Below are positions 52,206 to 60,019 of a DNA stretch of 64,000 nucleotides, one piece after another (position 1 is the first letter of the stretch; each line of letters starts with the position of its first letter). The notes beneath the pieces were generated by a model that ran no database searches, was not told the DNA's origin, and was given only the letters and a program-made list of their open reading frames with translations. The DNA is taken from assembly GCF_025151535.1 (NCBI RefSeq), contig NZ_CP102288.1, forward strand, positions 1,245,501 through 1,309,500, in the 5' to 3' direction. This DNA is from Segatella copri DSM 18205 (lineage in GTDB: Bacteria; Bacteroidota; Bacteroidia; Bacteroidales; Bacteroidaceae). A program made the translations under genes and the position numbers.

Positions 52206-53048
52206 TTATTCCTCCTTCTTCTTAACTGGGAAATTAACTTTTACGAGAGCACCGGTTGGGCATTCATCAACACACTTGGTACACATGCGGCACTTATTGA
52301 AGTCAACATAAGCCACATTGTTCTCAATGGTGATAGCATCAAACTTGCAGACCTTCTGACATTTACCGCATCCGATGCAAGCAACGCTACAAGCCTTCTT
52401 GGCAACAGCACCCTTGTCGTGGTTTACGCACTGAACGTAAACTCTACGGCCCTTAGGACCCTTCTTGCGGAGCTCGATGATATGACGTGGACAAGCGTTG
52501 GCGCAAGCACCACAACCCGTACACTTCTCTTCATCAACCTCAGGAATGCCAGTTGCAGGATTGATAGAGATTGCACCAAACTGGCAGGCAGCCACGCAAT
52601 CGCCACAACCCAGACAGCCGAACCCGCAGCCTGTTTCGCCAGCGCCACATGAATTCATAGCTGCACAAGTGTGCAAACCATCATACTCGGCAATGCGAGG
52701 ACGATTCTCGCAAGTACCATTACAACGAACCACAGCCACCTTTGGCTCGGTATTGGCTACTGCCATACCTAAAAGGTCGGCTACCTTGCCCATCACGTCG
52801 GCACCACCTACCGGACACATCAGTCCATCGATAGAACCGGCATCAGCACCCTTCACCAGAGCTGCAGCCATACCGGAACATCCGGCAAAACCGCAACCAC
52901 CACAGTTGGCACCTGGCAGAATCTCTCCTACCTGCCTCAAGCGAGGGTCTTCTTCGACGGCAAACTTCTTAGATACTCCGAAGAGAACCAGCGCTGCAAT
53001 CAGCGCGATTGCTCCGAGAACCAAGACAGCAATCAAAATAAAATTCAT
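52206..53048 (-). CDS. rnfB: RNF complex subunit B
   Basis: A 280-residue ferredoxin-type subunit that takes electrons from reduced ferredoxin. N-terminal membrane helix, then the CGGCGFAGCSG cluster domain, and several further [4Fe-4S] motifs (CLGCGDCVAAC, CTGCGACANACP, CIGCGKCQKVC, CRMCTKCVDECP). First rnf gene, 84 bp behind the rseC-like gene with which it probably shares a transcript. Confidence 0.96.
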   Translation of the reverse strand: MNFILIAVLVLGAIALIAALVLFGVSKKFAVEEDPRLRQVGEILPGANCGGCGFAGCSGMAAALVKGADAGSIDGLMCPVGGADVMGKVADLLGMAVANTEPKVAVVRCNGTCENRPRIAEYDGLHTCAAMNSCGAGETGCGFGCLGCGDCVAACQFGAISINPATGIPEVDEEKCTGCGACANACPRHIIELRKKGPKGRRVYVQCVNHDKGAVAKKACSVACIGCGKCQKVCKFDAITIENNVAYVDFNKCRMCTKCVDECPTGALVKVNFPVKKKEE

Positions 53049-53132
53049 AATTTTTTATGTTTTGTTTTGTTATTTTTTCTTTGTTTTAAAATAAAGGCTC
53101 ATCGCAGAAGCCACAGGAGCACATCACATACC

Positions 53133-53546
53133 CTATGATTCAATAGAGAAGCTCAGTTTGTTTTTAAGTTTGTTTCTGAATAAGTAGAGCACCACATAGT
53201 ATGGAATGAGAATGCCCAATGCCGAGAGCGCTGCGGCTCCCTCTGAGTGAGTAGCTTTCAGTACACCCACCAAAGCGATCACCATCAGTATCAGCGGCAA
53301 GAGATAGCCATAGAAACTGGCTCTGAAGCCTACAGCCGAATCAGCAGTCACCACCACGCTATCGCCTTTGTGGTAGAGAGACGCCTCTGAGGTAGAAACC
53401 TCAATCATCTTCTCTTTCGATTCAGATGCAGTACAATGAGCAGCCACCTTGCAAGCGCTGCAGGCTGACGACTGTACGATGCGAATGCACACACAACCTT
53501 CTTCTACGCTCTCTACGATGCCAGAATGTTTTATTTTGTTATTCAT
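53133..53546 (-). CDS. rseC: SoxR-reducing system RseC family protein
   Basis: A 137-residue protein: an N-terminal cytoplasmic beta domain with a CSACKVAAHCTAS cysteine motif (residues 28-42), then two membrane helices (82-98 and 105-123) and a basic end. RseC-type proteins occur with Rnf complexes and are thought to help reduce SoxR or assemble the complex. The start ATG at 53546 follows from the promoter at 53583-53590, which overlaps the longer reading frame. It leads the rnfBCDGEA operon here. Confidence 0.88.
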   Translation of the reverse strand: MNNKIKHSGIVESVEEGCVCIRIVQSSACSACKVAAHCTASESKEKMIEVSTSEASLYHKGDSVVVTADSAVGFRASFYGYLLPLILMVIALVGVLKATHSEGAAALSALGILIPYYVVLYLFRNKLKNKLSFSIES

Positions 53547-53582
53547 TTGTAATGTTGAGATTGCATTTTTGCAATTCAAGTG

Positions 53583-53590
53583 CAAAGATA
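53583..53590 (-). promoter_or_regulatory. Promoter -7 box of the rseC-rnf operon
   Basis: Minus-strand TATCTTTG followed by CAC, 36 bp before the rseC ATG. No other promoter is seen before rnfB. Confidence 0.75.
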
Positions 53591-53723
53591 CTACATTATT
53601 TAGAAATGGCAAACAAAATCGAAAAGAAAATATAAAAAAAGAAGCGTAAACGTTATCTATACCCTGGAATCAGGCAGTTTGAGAACAAATTAAAAGCAAA
53701 AATGCTTTTTTTTAGCAACTTCT

Positions 53724-53754
53724 TTTGGTGATATCAATTTTTTATGTATCTTTG
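53724..53754 (+). promoter_or_regulatory. Promoter for the 53777 gene
   Basis: TTTG at 53724-53727, 19 bp spacer, TATCTTTG at 53747-53754. Confidence 0.75.
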
Positions 53755-53776
53755 CATTGATTATTAAAGAATTGAT

Positions 53777-54226
53777 ATGGAAACATTAGAGCAAACAATC
53801 ATGCAAGTAGAGCGCTTTATCAGAAAAGTGGCTCAAAAGTTCCCTGCGCCAGAATCTGACGACGAGACTTCTCAAATGACCGACATCCACGTAAGGGTTT
53901 CGCAAGACAGTGGCGAACTCCTGGCCTTTGACGACGATGACAACGAGATTACCCGCTGCGTTGTTGAGCAATGGATAGAAAACAAGGATGAAGACTTCTA
54001 CGACGAGGTAGCTAAGCTGCTTCGCGATGTATTGCGCAAACAGGCTGATATCATAGATCATCTCGGCATTCTCAAGCCATACAGCTTTGTGCTCGAAGAT
54101 GACGATAAAGAGCATATTGGCGAGCTTTATCTTGCTGACGATGATACGATCATTGTAGGTGGTGACTTGATGGAGAATCTGGACAACGATTTGGATAACT
54201 TCCTGAACGACCTGCTGAAAGAATAA
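53777..54226 (+). CDS. Acidic conserved hypothetical protein
   Basis: A 149-residue, strongly acidic cytoplasmic protein (METLEQTIMQVERFIRKVAQ, DDDDNEITRCVVEQWIEN, DDTIIVGGDLMENLDNDLDN). No signal peptide, membrane helix or catalytic motif. I recognise it only as a type of small conserved Bacteroidales protein without a known function. It has a full promoter and a strong terminator, so it is an independent single gene. Confidence 0.8.
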   Translation: METLEQTIMQVERFIRKVAQKFPAPESDDETSQMTDIHVRVSQDSGELLAFDDDDNEITRCVVEQWIENKDEDFYDEVAKLLRDVLRKQADIIDHLGILKPYSFVLEDDDKEHIGELYLADDDTIIVGGDLMENLDNDLDNFLNDLLKE

Positions 54227-54274
54227 AAAAATATAGGATGAAAGGACTACCCGCTCCCCCATCCCAACAAAATA

Positions 54275-54315
54275 AAAAACCGTTGCACTCTCTCCTATCG
54301 AGTACAACGGTTTTT
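54275..54315. terminator. Bidirectional terminator
   Basis: AAAAACCGTTG (54275-54285) / CAACGGTTTTT (54305-54315) with A-run and T-run on both sides; serves the 53777 gene and the convergent hydrolase gene. Confidence 0.85.
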
Positions 54316-54355
54316 CTGTTTTTAACGGTCTTTCCGTTTATATCATCTAACCAAT

Positions 54356-55864
54356 CTAAAAAGAAATTTTCTTTTTCTTACCTTTACTTTCGTTTCCTAC
54401 ACGGTCGAGAGCAGTTACTACATACACATATTTCTTGCCACTCACATAAGGAATGCGATAGAAATTATCATAAGTTACTGCCTGGAGTGCAGAAACATCA
54501 TTGAGATTTACCTTAGCTCCTTTCTCAAAACGGTAGATAGCAAAACGGTTCACCTGATCGCCCCACTTTTTCTTGCTAGCCTTAGGAGCCTTCCATACCA
54601 GCAGCGGACCTTTCTCGGTCCACATCAGCTTGAGACCCTTTACCCCCTTTGGCGCCTTATTATCAAGGAAAGGCATAGAGGGTGGCAATGCTGGATACTT
54701 CCAATAATTGTTGCGGAGTGTATGTCCGATATTACCTACATTATCGGCAGCAGTCTGCGCATACCAGAGCACAGTGCCCTTCACATTATTCATCTGCTGA
54801 TGCAAACGGTGCTTGGCAGGCAACTGATGACTGCGCGGATTGACTGGGTCAGCAAACTTGGCTGTACGCTCTATATCTTCACCTATATATAAAGGGCGGT
54901 TGCCAGCATGCTTATTCCACCAGGTTATGAGCGTCTTGTAATCGGCAGCACGATTGCCTATCTCCCAATAAATCTGAGGCACACAATAGTCTATCCAACC
55001 ATTATTCACCCAAAGCAAAACATCTGCATAAAGATCATCATAATTCTGGAGGCCGAAAGTTTCTGAACCATTAGGATCGGTACGCTTGTTGCGGTAGATG
55101 CCGAATGGAGAAACACCAAACTTAACCCAAGGCTTAACGGCATGAATGGATTCGCTGAGCTGCTTTACAAACCGGCTCACGTTATCACGGCGCCAATCAC
55201 CTATGTTTCGCATACCGCGCGACTGCTGGCTAAAGAGCTGCTGATCAGGAATCTGGCGTCCGGCCTCTGGATATGGATAGAAATAATCATCAATATGGAA
55301 TCCATCAACATCATATCGGCTTACAATGTCCACAGCCACCTCGCAAATATAGTCGGCTGCAGCCTGCAAACCAGGGTTCAACAGCGTCAGCTTGCCATAC
55401 TGAAAACAGAGATCAGGACGCCTCTTCACGATATTCTTCGGCGAAACCTGCTCATAGGAAGTTACGCTATGCTTGGCACGATAAGGATTAATCCAGGCAT
55501 GTAGCTCCATGCCACGATTATGACACTGCTCTATCATCCACTGCAACGGATCCCAATAAGGAGAAGGAGCCTTTCCCTGCACCCCCGTAAGAAACTTGCT
55601 CCAAGGCTCTAAATCACTCTTATACAGAGCATCACACTCAGCACGAACCTGAAAGATTATCGCATTCACGCCATCCTTCTGCAGTTCATCAAGCTGTCTG
55701 GTAAGCATCGCCTGGATCTGCTGCGTACTCTTGCCCAGATACTGTCCGTTAACACACTGTATCCAGGCTCCACGAAACTCTCGTTTGTTCTGAGCCTTCA
55801 TTGTTGCCGACGACATCAGCATCAGAGCAACAACGAGCATCAAAATCGCTTTCAGTCTTTTCAT
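54356..55864 (-). CDS. Glycosyl-hydrolase-like protein (GHL10 / DUF187) with C-terminal FnIII-like domain
   Basis: A 502-residue exported protein. Signal peptide (1-24), then a DUF187/GHL10 TIM-barrel (about 28-370): REFRGAWIQCVNG, DGVNAIIFQVRAECDALYKS, GMELHAWINPYRA, DGFHIDDYFYPYPE (likely acidic catalytic residues), VPQIYWEIGNR. The last 100 residues (GLKLMWTEKGPLLVWKAP ... YVVTALDRVGNES) form a fibronectin-III-like beta-sandwich. Members act on cell-wall or surface polysaccharides; no substrate can be named. It forms a convergent pair with the acidic protein gene. Confidence 0.9.
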   Translation of the reverse strand: MKRLKAILMLVVALMLMSSATMKAQNKREFRGAWIQCVNGQYLGKSTQQIQAMLTRQLDELQKDGVNAIIFQVRAECDALYKSDLEPWSKFLTGVQGKAPSPYWDPLQWMIEQCHNRGMELHAWINPYRAKHSVTSYEQVSPKNIVKRRPDLCFQYGKLTLLNPGLQAAADYICEVAVDIVSRYDVDGFHIDDYFYPYPEAGRQIPDQQLFSQQSRGMRNIGDWRRDNVSRFVKQLSESIHAVKPWVKFGVSPFGIYRNKRTDPNGSETFGLQNYDDLYADVLLWVNNGWIDYCVPQIYWEIGNRAADYKTLITWWNKHAGNRPLYIGEDIERTAKFADPVNPRSHQLPAKHRLHQQMNNVKGTVLWYAQTAADNVGNIGHTLRNNYWKYPALPPSMPFLDNKAPKGVKGLKLMWTEKGPLLVWKAPKASKKKWGDQVNRFAIYRFEKGAKVNLNDVSALQAVTYDNFYRIPYVSGKKYVYVVTALDRVGNESKGKKKKISF

Positions 55865-55901
55865 CTGTTATCTGTTATTTATCAATTTCATTTTTTCCTT
55901 T

Positions 55902-56552
55902 TCATTCTACAGTTTGTTCTTCATCCCTCAGCTTCGGGAGTGAAATATGGTATCTTACAGCCAGCAATCGGATGGCGCAGACCACACTGAAAGCTACAAT
56001 CACCGTAATATAGAGGCTCACACCCAGATAGCTCAATCCCCAATAAGCTAAACCACCGGCGACACAAGCCATCGCATAAATCTCCTTTCGGAAGATGATC
56101 GGCTCTTCATTAAGAAGCACATCGCGGATAACACCGCCTGCAGCACCCGTGATACAGCCCATGATGATGGCTACCCAAAAGGAGAAACCACATTCGAGCG
56201 ACTTCTGGATGCCCGCAATATTGAAAAGCGCCAAGCCCAAGGTATCAAACAGAAACCAGGTATTGTCAAGACGCTTGAGATAGCGGTGGCAAGCAATCAC
56301 TACCAACTGCGCAAACAGCGTACAAATCAGGTAGATAGGGCTCAACATCCAAAACGGACGCACACCAAGCATCACATCTCGTATGGTTCCACCACCTATG
56401 GCTACAGCCACACCACAAACAAAACCGCCCAGCCAATCATAGTGCTTACTTGCAGCCAGACGAATGCCCGAAAGGGCAAAAGCAAATGTTCCGATGAATT
56501 CTATCACGCTATGAAGCGTGAGCACGAATTCAGGATCGCCATGTATCATCAT
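55902..56552 (-). CDS. Trimeric intracellular cation channel family protein (UPF0126)
   Basis: A 216-residue membrane protein with seven hydrophobic helices and two TRIC repeats, each with the glycine kink and Arg-Asp: GGGTIRDVMLGV and AGGVIRDVLLNEEP. Bacterial TRIC channels conduct monovalent cations; some relatives are linked to glycine uptake. Length is normal. Adjacent genes give no further hint. Confidence 0.9.
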   Translation of the reverse strand: MMIHGDPEFVLTLHSVIEFIGTFAFALSGIRLAASKHYDWLGGFVCGVAVAIGGGTIRDVMLGVRPFWMLSPIYLICTLFAQLVVIACHRYLKRLDNTWFLFDTLGLALFNIAGIQKSLECGFSFWVAIIMGCITGAAGGVIRDVLLNEEPIIFRKEIYAMACVAGGLAYWGLSYLGVSLYITVIVAFSVVCAIRLLAVRYHISLPKLRDEEQTVE

Positions 56553-56616
56553 TTTCTCGTATCAGTTAGTGTTCTAAATATCAATTTCTAATTATCCATA
56601 TATCTATTCTAAATCA

Positions 56617-57891
56617 CTAATTCTTGAATCTTTCTCCCCAGCAGGTAACCATCCAGTTGTAGAGGCGCTCCTCGGAAGGCGAATGCTGCGCATGCCAGAA
56701 GCGGGCATCCTTCAGTTCGTCTGGCAGATACTGCTGCTCTGTGAAATGTCCAGGATAATCGTGGGGATACTTATATCCGTCATGATAGCCCAAATCTTTC
56801 ATCAGTTTGGTAGGAGCATTGCGGATGTGCAGCGGAACAGGCAGATTACCCGTTTGCCGTACAGTAGCCAGCGCATCATTAATGCCCAGATAAGCACTGT
56901 TGCTCTTCGGACTCGTGGCCAGATAAACCACAGCCTCAGCAAGGGCGATACGCGCTTCGGGCCACCCTATCTTCATCACCGTATCGAAGGCAGCATTGGC
57001 AAGCAGGAGTGCATTCGGATTGGCAAGTCCCACATCCTCAGAGGCACTGATCACAACCCTACGGGCTATAAACTGCGGGTCTTCTCCTCCTTCTATCATC
57101 CTCGCCATCCAATAAAGCGCAGCATCGGGATCGCTTCCGCGAATACTCTTGATAAAGGCTGAGATAATATCATAATGCATTTCACCCTGTTTATCGTAAG
57201 CCAGCGGATTCTGCTGCAACTGCTCTTCTACCATCTTGTCGGTAATCACAATCTCTGAAGATCCGGCAGATTCTACCACCAGTTCCAGAATATTGAGCAG
57301 TTTGCGGGCATCTCCACCACTATATCTCAGCAGCGCGCCCGTCTCTTCCAACTTAATATTCTTTTCTCTGAGTTCTACATCCTGCGTAATGGCACGATGC
57401 AGGAGTCCTTCAAGATCAGCCTTTTCGAGCGGTTTGAGCACATAGAGCTGACACCTGGACAACAGCGGACGAATCACCTCGAATGAAGGATTCTCGGTGG
57501 TAGCACCTATCAGCGTAACAATACCCTTCTCTACCGCACCCAAAAGCGAATCCTGCTGACTCTTGGAGAAACGGTGAATCTCATCAATAAACAATATAGG
57601 AGAAGCCGAATTAAAGAATCTACCACTTTTTGCTCTTTCTATCACCTCGCGGACATCCTTTACGCCACTGGTCACCGCAGAGAGGGTGAAGAACGGCACC
57701 TTGATGGTTTGTGCCACGATTTGAGCAAGGGTAGTCTTGCCCACTCCAGGGGGTCCCCAGAGGATAAAAGAGGATATGCGCCCTGCGTCAATCATCTTGC
57801 GCAGCACGGCCCCCTCACCTACCAAATGCTGCTGTCCTACATAGTCAGCAAGCGTGTGAGGTCTCATTCTTTCAGCTAACGGTTCACTCAT
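56617..57891 (-). CDS. rarA: Replication-associated recombination protein A (AAA+ ATPase)
   Basis: A 424-residue RarA/MgsA/WRNIP1-type clamp-loader-like ATPase that acts at stalled replication forks. Seen are MRPHTLADYVGQQHLVGEG, Walker A GPPGVGKTT, Walker B LFIDEIHRF, sensor 1 GATTENPSFEV and the C-terminal tetramerisation domain (LPVPLHIRNAPTKLMK, GYKYPHDYPGHF). Start ATG 57891 is fixed by the -7 box at 57900-57907; the longer frame to 57951 would start inside or upstream of the promoter. The messenger should have a leader of a few bases at most. Confidence 0.95.
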   Translation of the reverse strand: MSEPLAERMRPHTLADYVGQQHLVGEGAVLRKMIDAGRISSFILWGPPGVGKTTLAQIVAQTIKVPFFTLSAVTSGVKDVREVIERAKSGRFFNSASPILFIDEIHRFSKSQQDSLLGAVEKGIVTLIGATTENPSFEVIRPLLSRCQLYVLKPLEKADLEGLLHRAITQDVELREKNIKLEETGALLRYSGGDARKLLNILELVVESAGSSEIVITDKMVEEQLQQNPLAYDKQGEMHYDIISAFIKSIRGSDPDAALYWMARMIEGGEDPQFIARRVVISASEDVGLANPNALLLANAAFDTVMKIGWPEARIALAEAVVYLATSPKSNSAYLGINDALATVRQTGNLPVPLHIRNAPTKLMKDLGYHDGYKYPHDYPGHFTEQQYLPDELKDARFWHAQHSPSEERLYNWMVTCWGERFKN

Positions 57892-57899
57892 AGTACGTG

Positions 57900-57907
57900 C
57901 AAAGGTA
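57900..57907 (-). promoter_or_regulatory. Promoter -7 box for rarA
   Basis: Minus-strand TACCTTTG, with the rarA ATG 8 bp beyond it; implies a near-leaderless mRNA. Confidence 0.7.
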
Positions 57908-57967
57908 ATGAAAAAAATCGAATTCCAAATAAAAAGTGACCAAAAACACAAAAAAACAGCAAGAAAA

Positions 57968-57999
57968 TTTGGATATATAAAAAGAAGTACTTACTTTTG
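57968..57999 (+). promoter_or_regulatory. Promoter for the 58021 gene group
   Basis: TTTG at 57968-57971, 20 bp spacer, TACTTTTG at 57992-57999. Confidence 0.75.
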
Positions 58000-58020
58000 C
58001 ACACACAAACATAATTGAAG

Positions 58021-58833
58021 ATGAATAAAGATAAAATATTAACACTGAAGAATGTTACGAAAAGTAGCATTTGGGAATTGCAGGAGAACGATGTGTTCCG
58101 TCTTTGGGAAGCAGCAGAAAAGGATGCTGACCTCAAGGATTACCAGAACAAGTATATCGCAGTGATCCGCAGCGCATTCGAAATGGAACCAGTGACGGTA
58201 GACCGTCCTGAAGTGATTGACAAACTGATGGCACGCGGCTTTAAGATTGGCACTTTCCGTATCAACGACAAGAAAGAAAAGTATGCCATCAAAAAGCGCC
58301 CTATCATGCGTGTTACTGATCTTACTTACGAAAATGTAAGTCACATCACCGCCAATAAGCTCATCGAACTCTTGGAGCGCAACTTTGGTGGTGGCTGGGA
58401 GAGTCTGCCTCAGAGCATCCAGGACATCATCGAAAGTAATTTCGACATCAGCACAACTACTCTTCCTGCTGACCGCCTGAAAAAGCCAGGAGGTCTGTAC
58501 GAGAAGAAACTCGCTGATGACTACGAAGTGCTCGTGGTACCAAAAGGTTCTTGGGTAGAAGCTATCTTTGCCAAGGAGAAGCCAAAGGTAGAAAAGGTTC
58601 GCATGAGATTCGAAGATGAGAATGATTTGAAACGCAACGACGACCTGCTCGACCCAGACGAGGATGAAGACGAGGATGCACCAGAAATCGAGGATCACTA
58701 CAACGATCCAGATGAGGATGACGATGCATTCGATGACGACAAGCTTACTGAGGAAAGCTACCGTACTACCTTCGAAGACCCGGAGAACCTCGGTCTTGAT
58801 GATGCAGAAGACGTAGCCGACGATGATTATTAA
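58021..58833 (+). CDS. Conserved hypothetical protein with acidic tail
   Basis: A 270-residue cytoplasmic protein. The N-terminal 180 residues are a compact, mixed fold (LTLKNVTKSSIWELQENDVF, NFGGGWESLPQSIQDIIESN, YEVLVVPKGSWVEAIFAKEK) and the last 75 are dominated by Asp/Glu (DEDEDEDAPEIEDHYNDPDE). I do not recognise the family; the promoter and the two small genes behind it suggest a three-gene unit. The acidic tail could imitate nucleic acid or bind basic partners, but that is only a guess. Confidence 0.8.
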   Translation: MNKDKILTLKNVTKSSIWELQENDVFRLWEAAEKDADLKDYQNKYIAVIRSAFEMEPVTVDRPEVIDKLMARGFKIGTFRINDKKEKYAIKKRPIMRVTDLTYENVSHITANKLIELLERNFGGGWESLPQSIQDIIESNFDISTTTLPADRLKKPGGLYEKKLADDYEVLVVPKGSWVEAIFAKEKPKVEKVRMRFEDENDLKRNDDLLDPDEDEDEDAPEIEDHYNDPDEDDDAFDDDKLTEESYRTTFEDPENLGLDDAEDVADDDY

Positions 58834-58866
58834 TTCAGTTTATACATTATTATAATATAAAGAGAA

Positions 58867-59088
58867 ATGAACGCATTAATTGGATTTGCTGCATTAATCG
58901 CTGTGGGCCTCGTAGGTTGGGCGATTGCAGAATTTAAGTACAAGGCTTTAACTTTCACCCGTTCAGAAAAGGACATCGAGGAAGAGAAAGAGCTTGAAGA
59001 GCAGAAACGCGCAGAGGGTTTCAAGGAGATGAACATCCGCGACATCATGCGCAAAAACTCAACCAATGGTTATAACGCCGTAGGTTAG
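58867..59088 (+). CDS. Small single-pass membrane protein with coiled-coil-like tail
   Basis: A 73-residue protein with one N-terminal membrane helix (LIGFAALIAVGLVGWAIAEF) and a highly charged helical segment (DIEEEKELEEQKRAEGFKEM). No family recognised. It lies 33 bp behind the acidic-tail protein in the same direction and is probably co-transcribed. Confidence 0.75.
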   Translation: MNALIGFAALIAVGLVGWAIAEFKYKALTFTRSEKDIEEEKELEEQKRAEGFKEMNIRDIMRKNSTNGYNAVG

Positions 59089-59106
59089 TATTATGTTAAT
59101 TTACCT

Positions 59107-59298
59107 ATGCTTATGATACAGTATATCATCATAGCAATCATATTGGCGGCATGCATCACGTATGCCGCCATTTGTATCTACCGCTCCATCAAACAAGCAC
59201 GAGAGTGTAAAAACTATCAATGTTCAGGTTGCCCGTTCGTTGAGAAATGCCAAAAGAATAAAAAGAAAGAGGCTACTCAGCGGAAAGAACAAGAGTAG
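59107..59298 (+). CDS. Small Cys-rich membrane protein (FeoB-associated type)
   Basis: A 63-residue protein (second possible start at 59113): a hydrophobic N-terminal helix (IQYIIIAIILAACITYAAIC) then CKNYQCSGCPFVEKC and a lysine-rich end. Length, topology and the CxxxxCxxCxxxxxC spacing resemble the FeoB-associated Cys-rich membrane proteins, though no feoAB is nearby. Last of the three-gene group. Confidence 0.75.
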   Translation: MLMIQYIIIAIILAACITYAAICIYRSIKQARECKNYQCSGCPFVEKCQKNKKKEATQRKEQE

Positions 59299-59438
59299 CT
59301 CTCATAAAAGAGCTGCTAAAACTACTTTTACTGTCATGCAGCGAGGAAACCAGACAAAAATAAAGCATTTCAGAACCCACTCATTATGAGCAAGATACAA
59401 AGAAAGTGATTGTTTTTATTAAAAAAGTTGCATAAAAA

Positions 59439-59470
59439 TTTGGTAGAACCAATAAAAAGTAGTACCTTTG
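59439..59470 (+). promoter_or_regulatory. Promoter for tRNA-Cys
   Basis: TTTG at 59439-59442, 20 bp spacer, TACCTTTG at 59463-59470, 33 bp before the tRNA. Confidence 0.75.
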
Positions 59471-59503
59471 CACTCGCAAATCAGAAATGATTGTTCTACA
59501 CAA

Positions 59504-59574
59504 GGTGTCTTAACCGAGCGGTTAGGTAACGGTCTGCAAAACCGTGTAGAGCGGTTCGACTCCGCTAGACACCT
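59504..59574 (+). tRNA. tRNA-Cys (GCA)
   Basis: Cloverleaf with acceptor stem GGTGTCT / AGACACC, anticodon stem ACGGT / ACCGT around loop CTGCAAA (anticodon GCA at 59536-59538), T-arm AGCGG TTCGACT CCGCT and discriminator base U, as expected for tRNA-Cys. CCA is not encoded. Confidence 0.95.
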
Positions 59575-59581
59575 CATAAAA

Positions 59582-59613
59582 AAGGAAGTTCTTCAATAAG
59601 GACTTCCTTTTTT
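59582..59613 (+). terminator. Terminator after tRNA-Cys
   Basis: AAGGAAGTtCTT / AAGGACTTCCTT stem followed by TTTTTT. Confidence 0.8.
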
Positions 59614-59680
59614 CATATCTACTCTCCCCCATTTTCATTCCTCATTTCTAGGTATTCATCAAAACCCCCATTTTTAGGTA

Positions 59681-59711
59681 TTGCACAATTATAAAAATCT
59701 TCGTACCTTTG
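59681..59711 (+). promoter_or_regulatory. Promoter for a putative non-coding RNA
   Basis: TTG at 59681, 20 bp spacer, TACCTTTG at 59704-59711, with no gene behind it on this strand. Confidence 0.65.
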
Positions 59712-59716
59712 CAACC

Positions 59717-59910
59717 GTAAATGATAAACATCAGAACTGAGGTTATCCTACGAGTAGGAATTGCCCCTTGCCAAAAGCAATTCTGGTGAACGTTTGAAAC
59801 TTTTAGATAATTGAGACAAAGATAGAAATTAAAATCTTGTTCGCTAATAGAAATAATTCATAATGTTTTTGTATAATATGAGAAGGAGTGCTTGTGAAAG
59901 TACTCCTTTT
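59717..59910 (+). ncRNA. Putative structured non-coding RNA, about 194 nt
   Basis: Between the promoter at 59681-59711 and the terminator hairpin 59883-59910 (AAGGAGT / ACTCCTT) there is no credible frame, but clear stem elements: CCTA CGAG TAGG, GAATTGC / GCAATTC with a 12-nt loop, and AAACAT near the start that can pair with ATGTTT near the end. Length and long-hairpin layout would suit a 6S-like RNA, which the Bacteroidales are expected to have; the identity is not proven from sequence alone. Confidence 0.5.
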
Positions 59911-60019
59911 ATGTATTGGTTTACTACATGGCGATGCATTTTGTTCTATGTCACGACGCACAGACTTTTACATCGCCATGTAATTTCAAAGATATCGGGA
60001 GTTTTAAAAAAGCCTGTTA

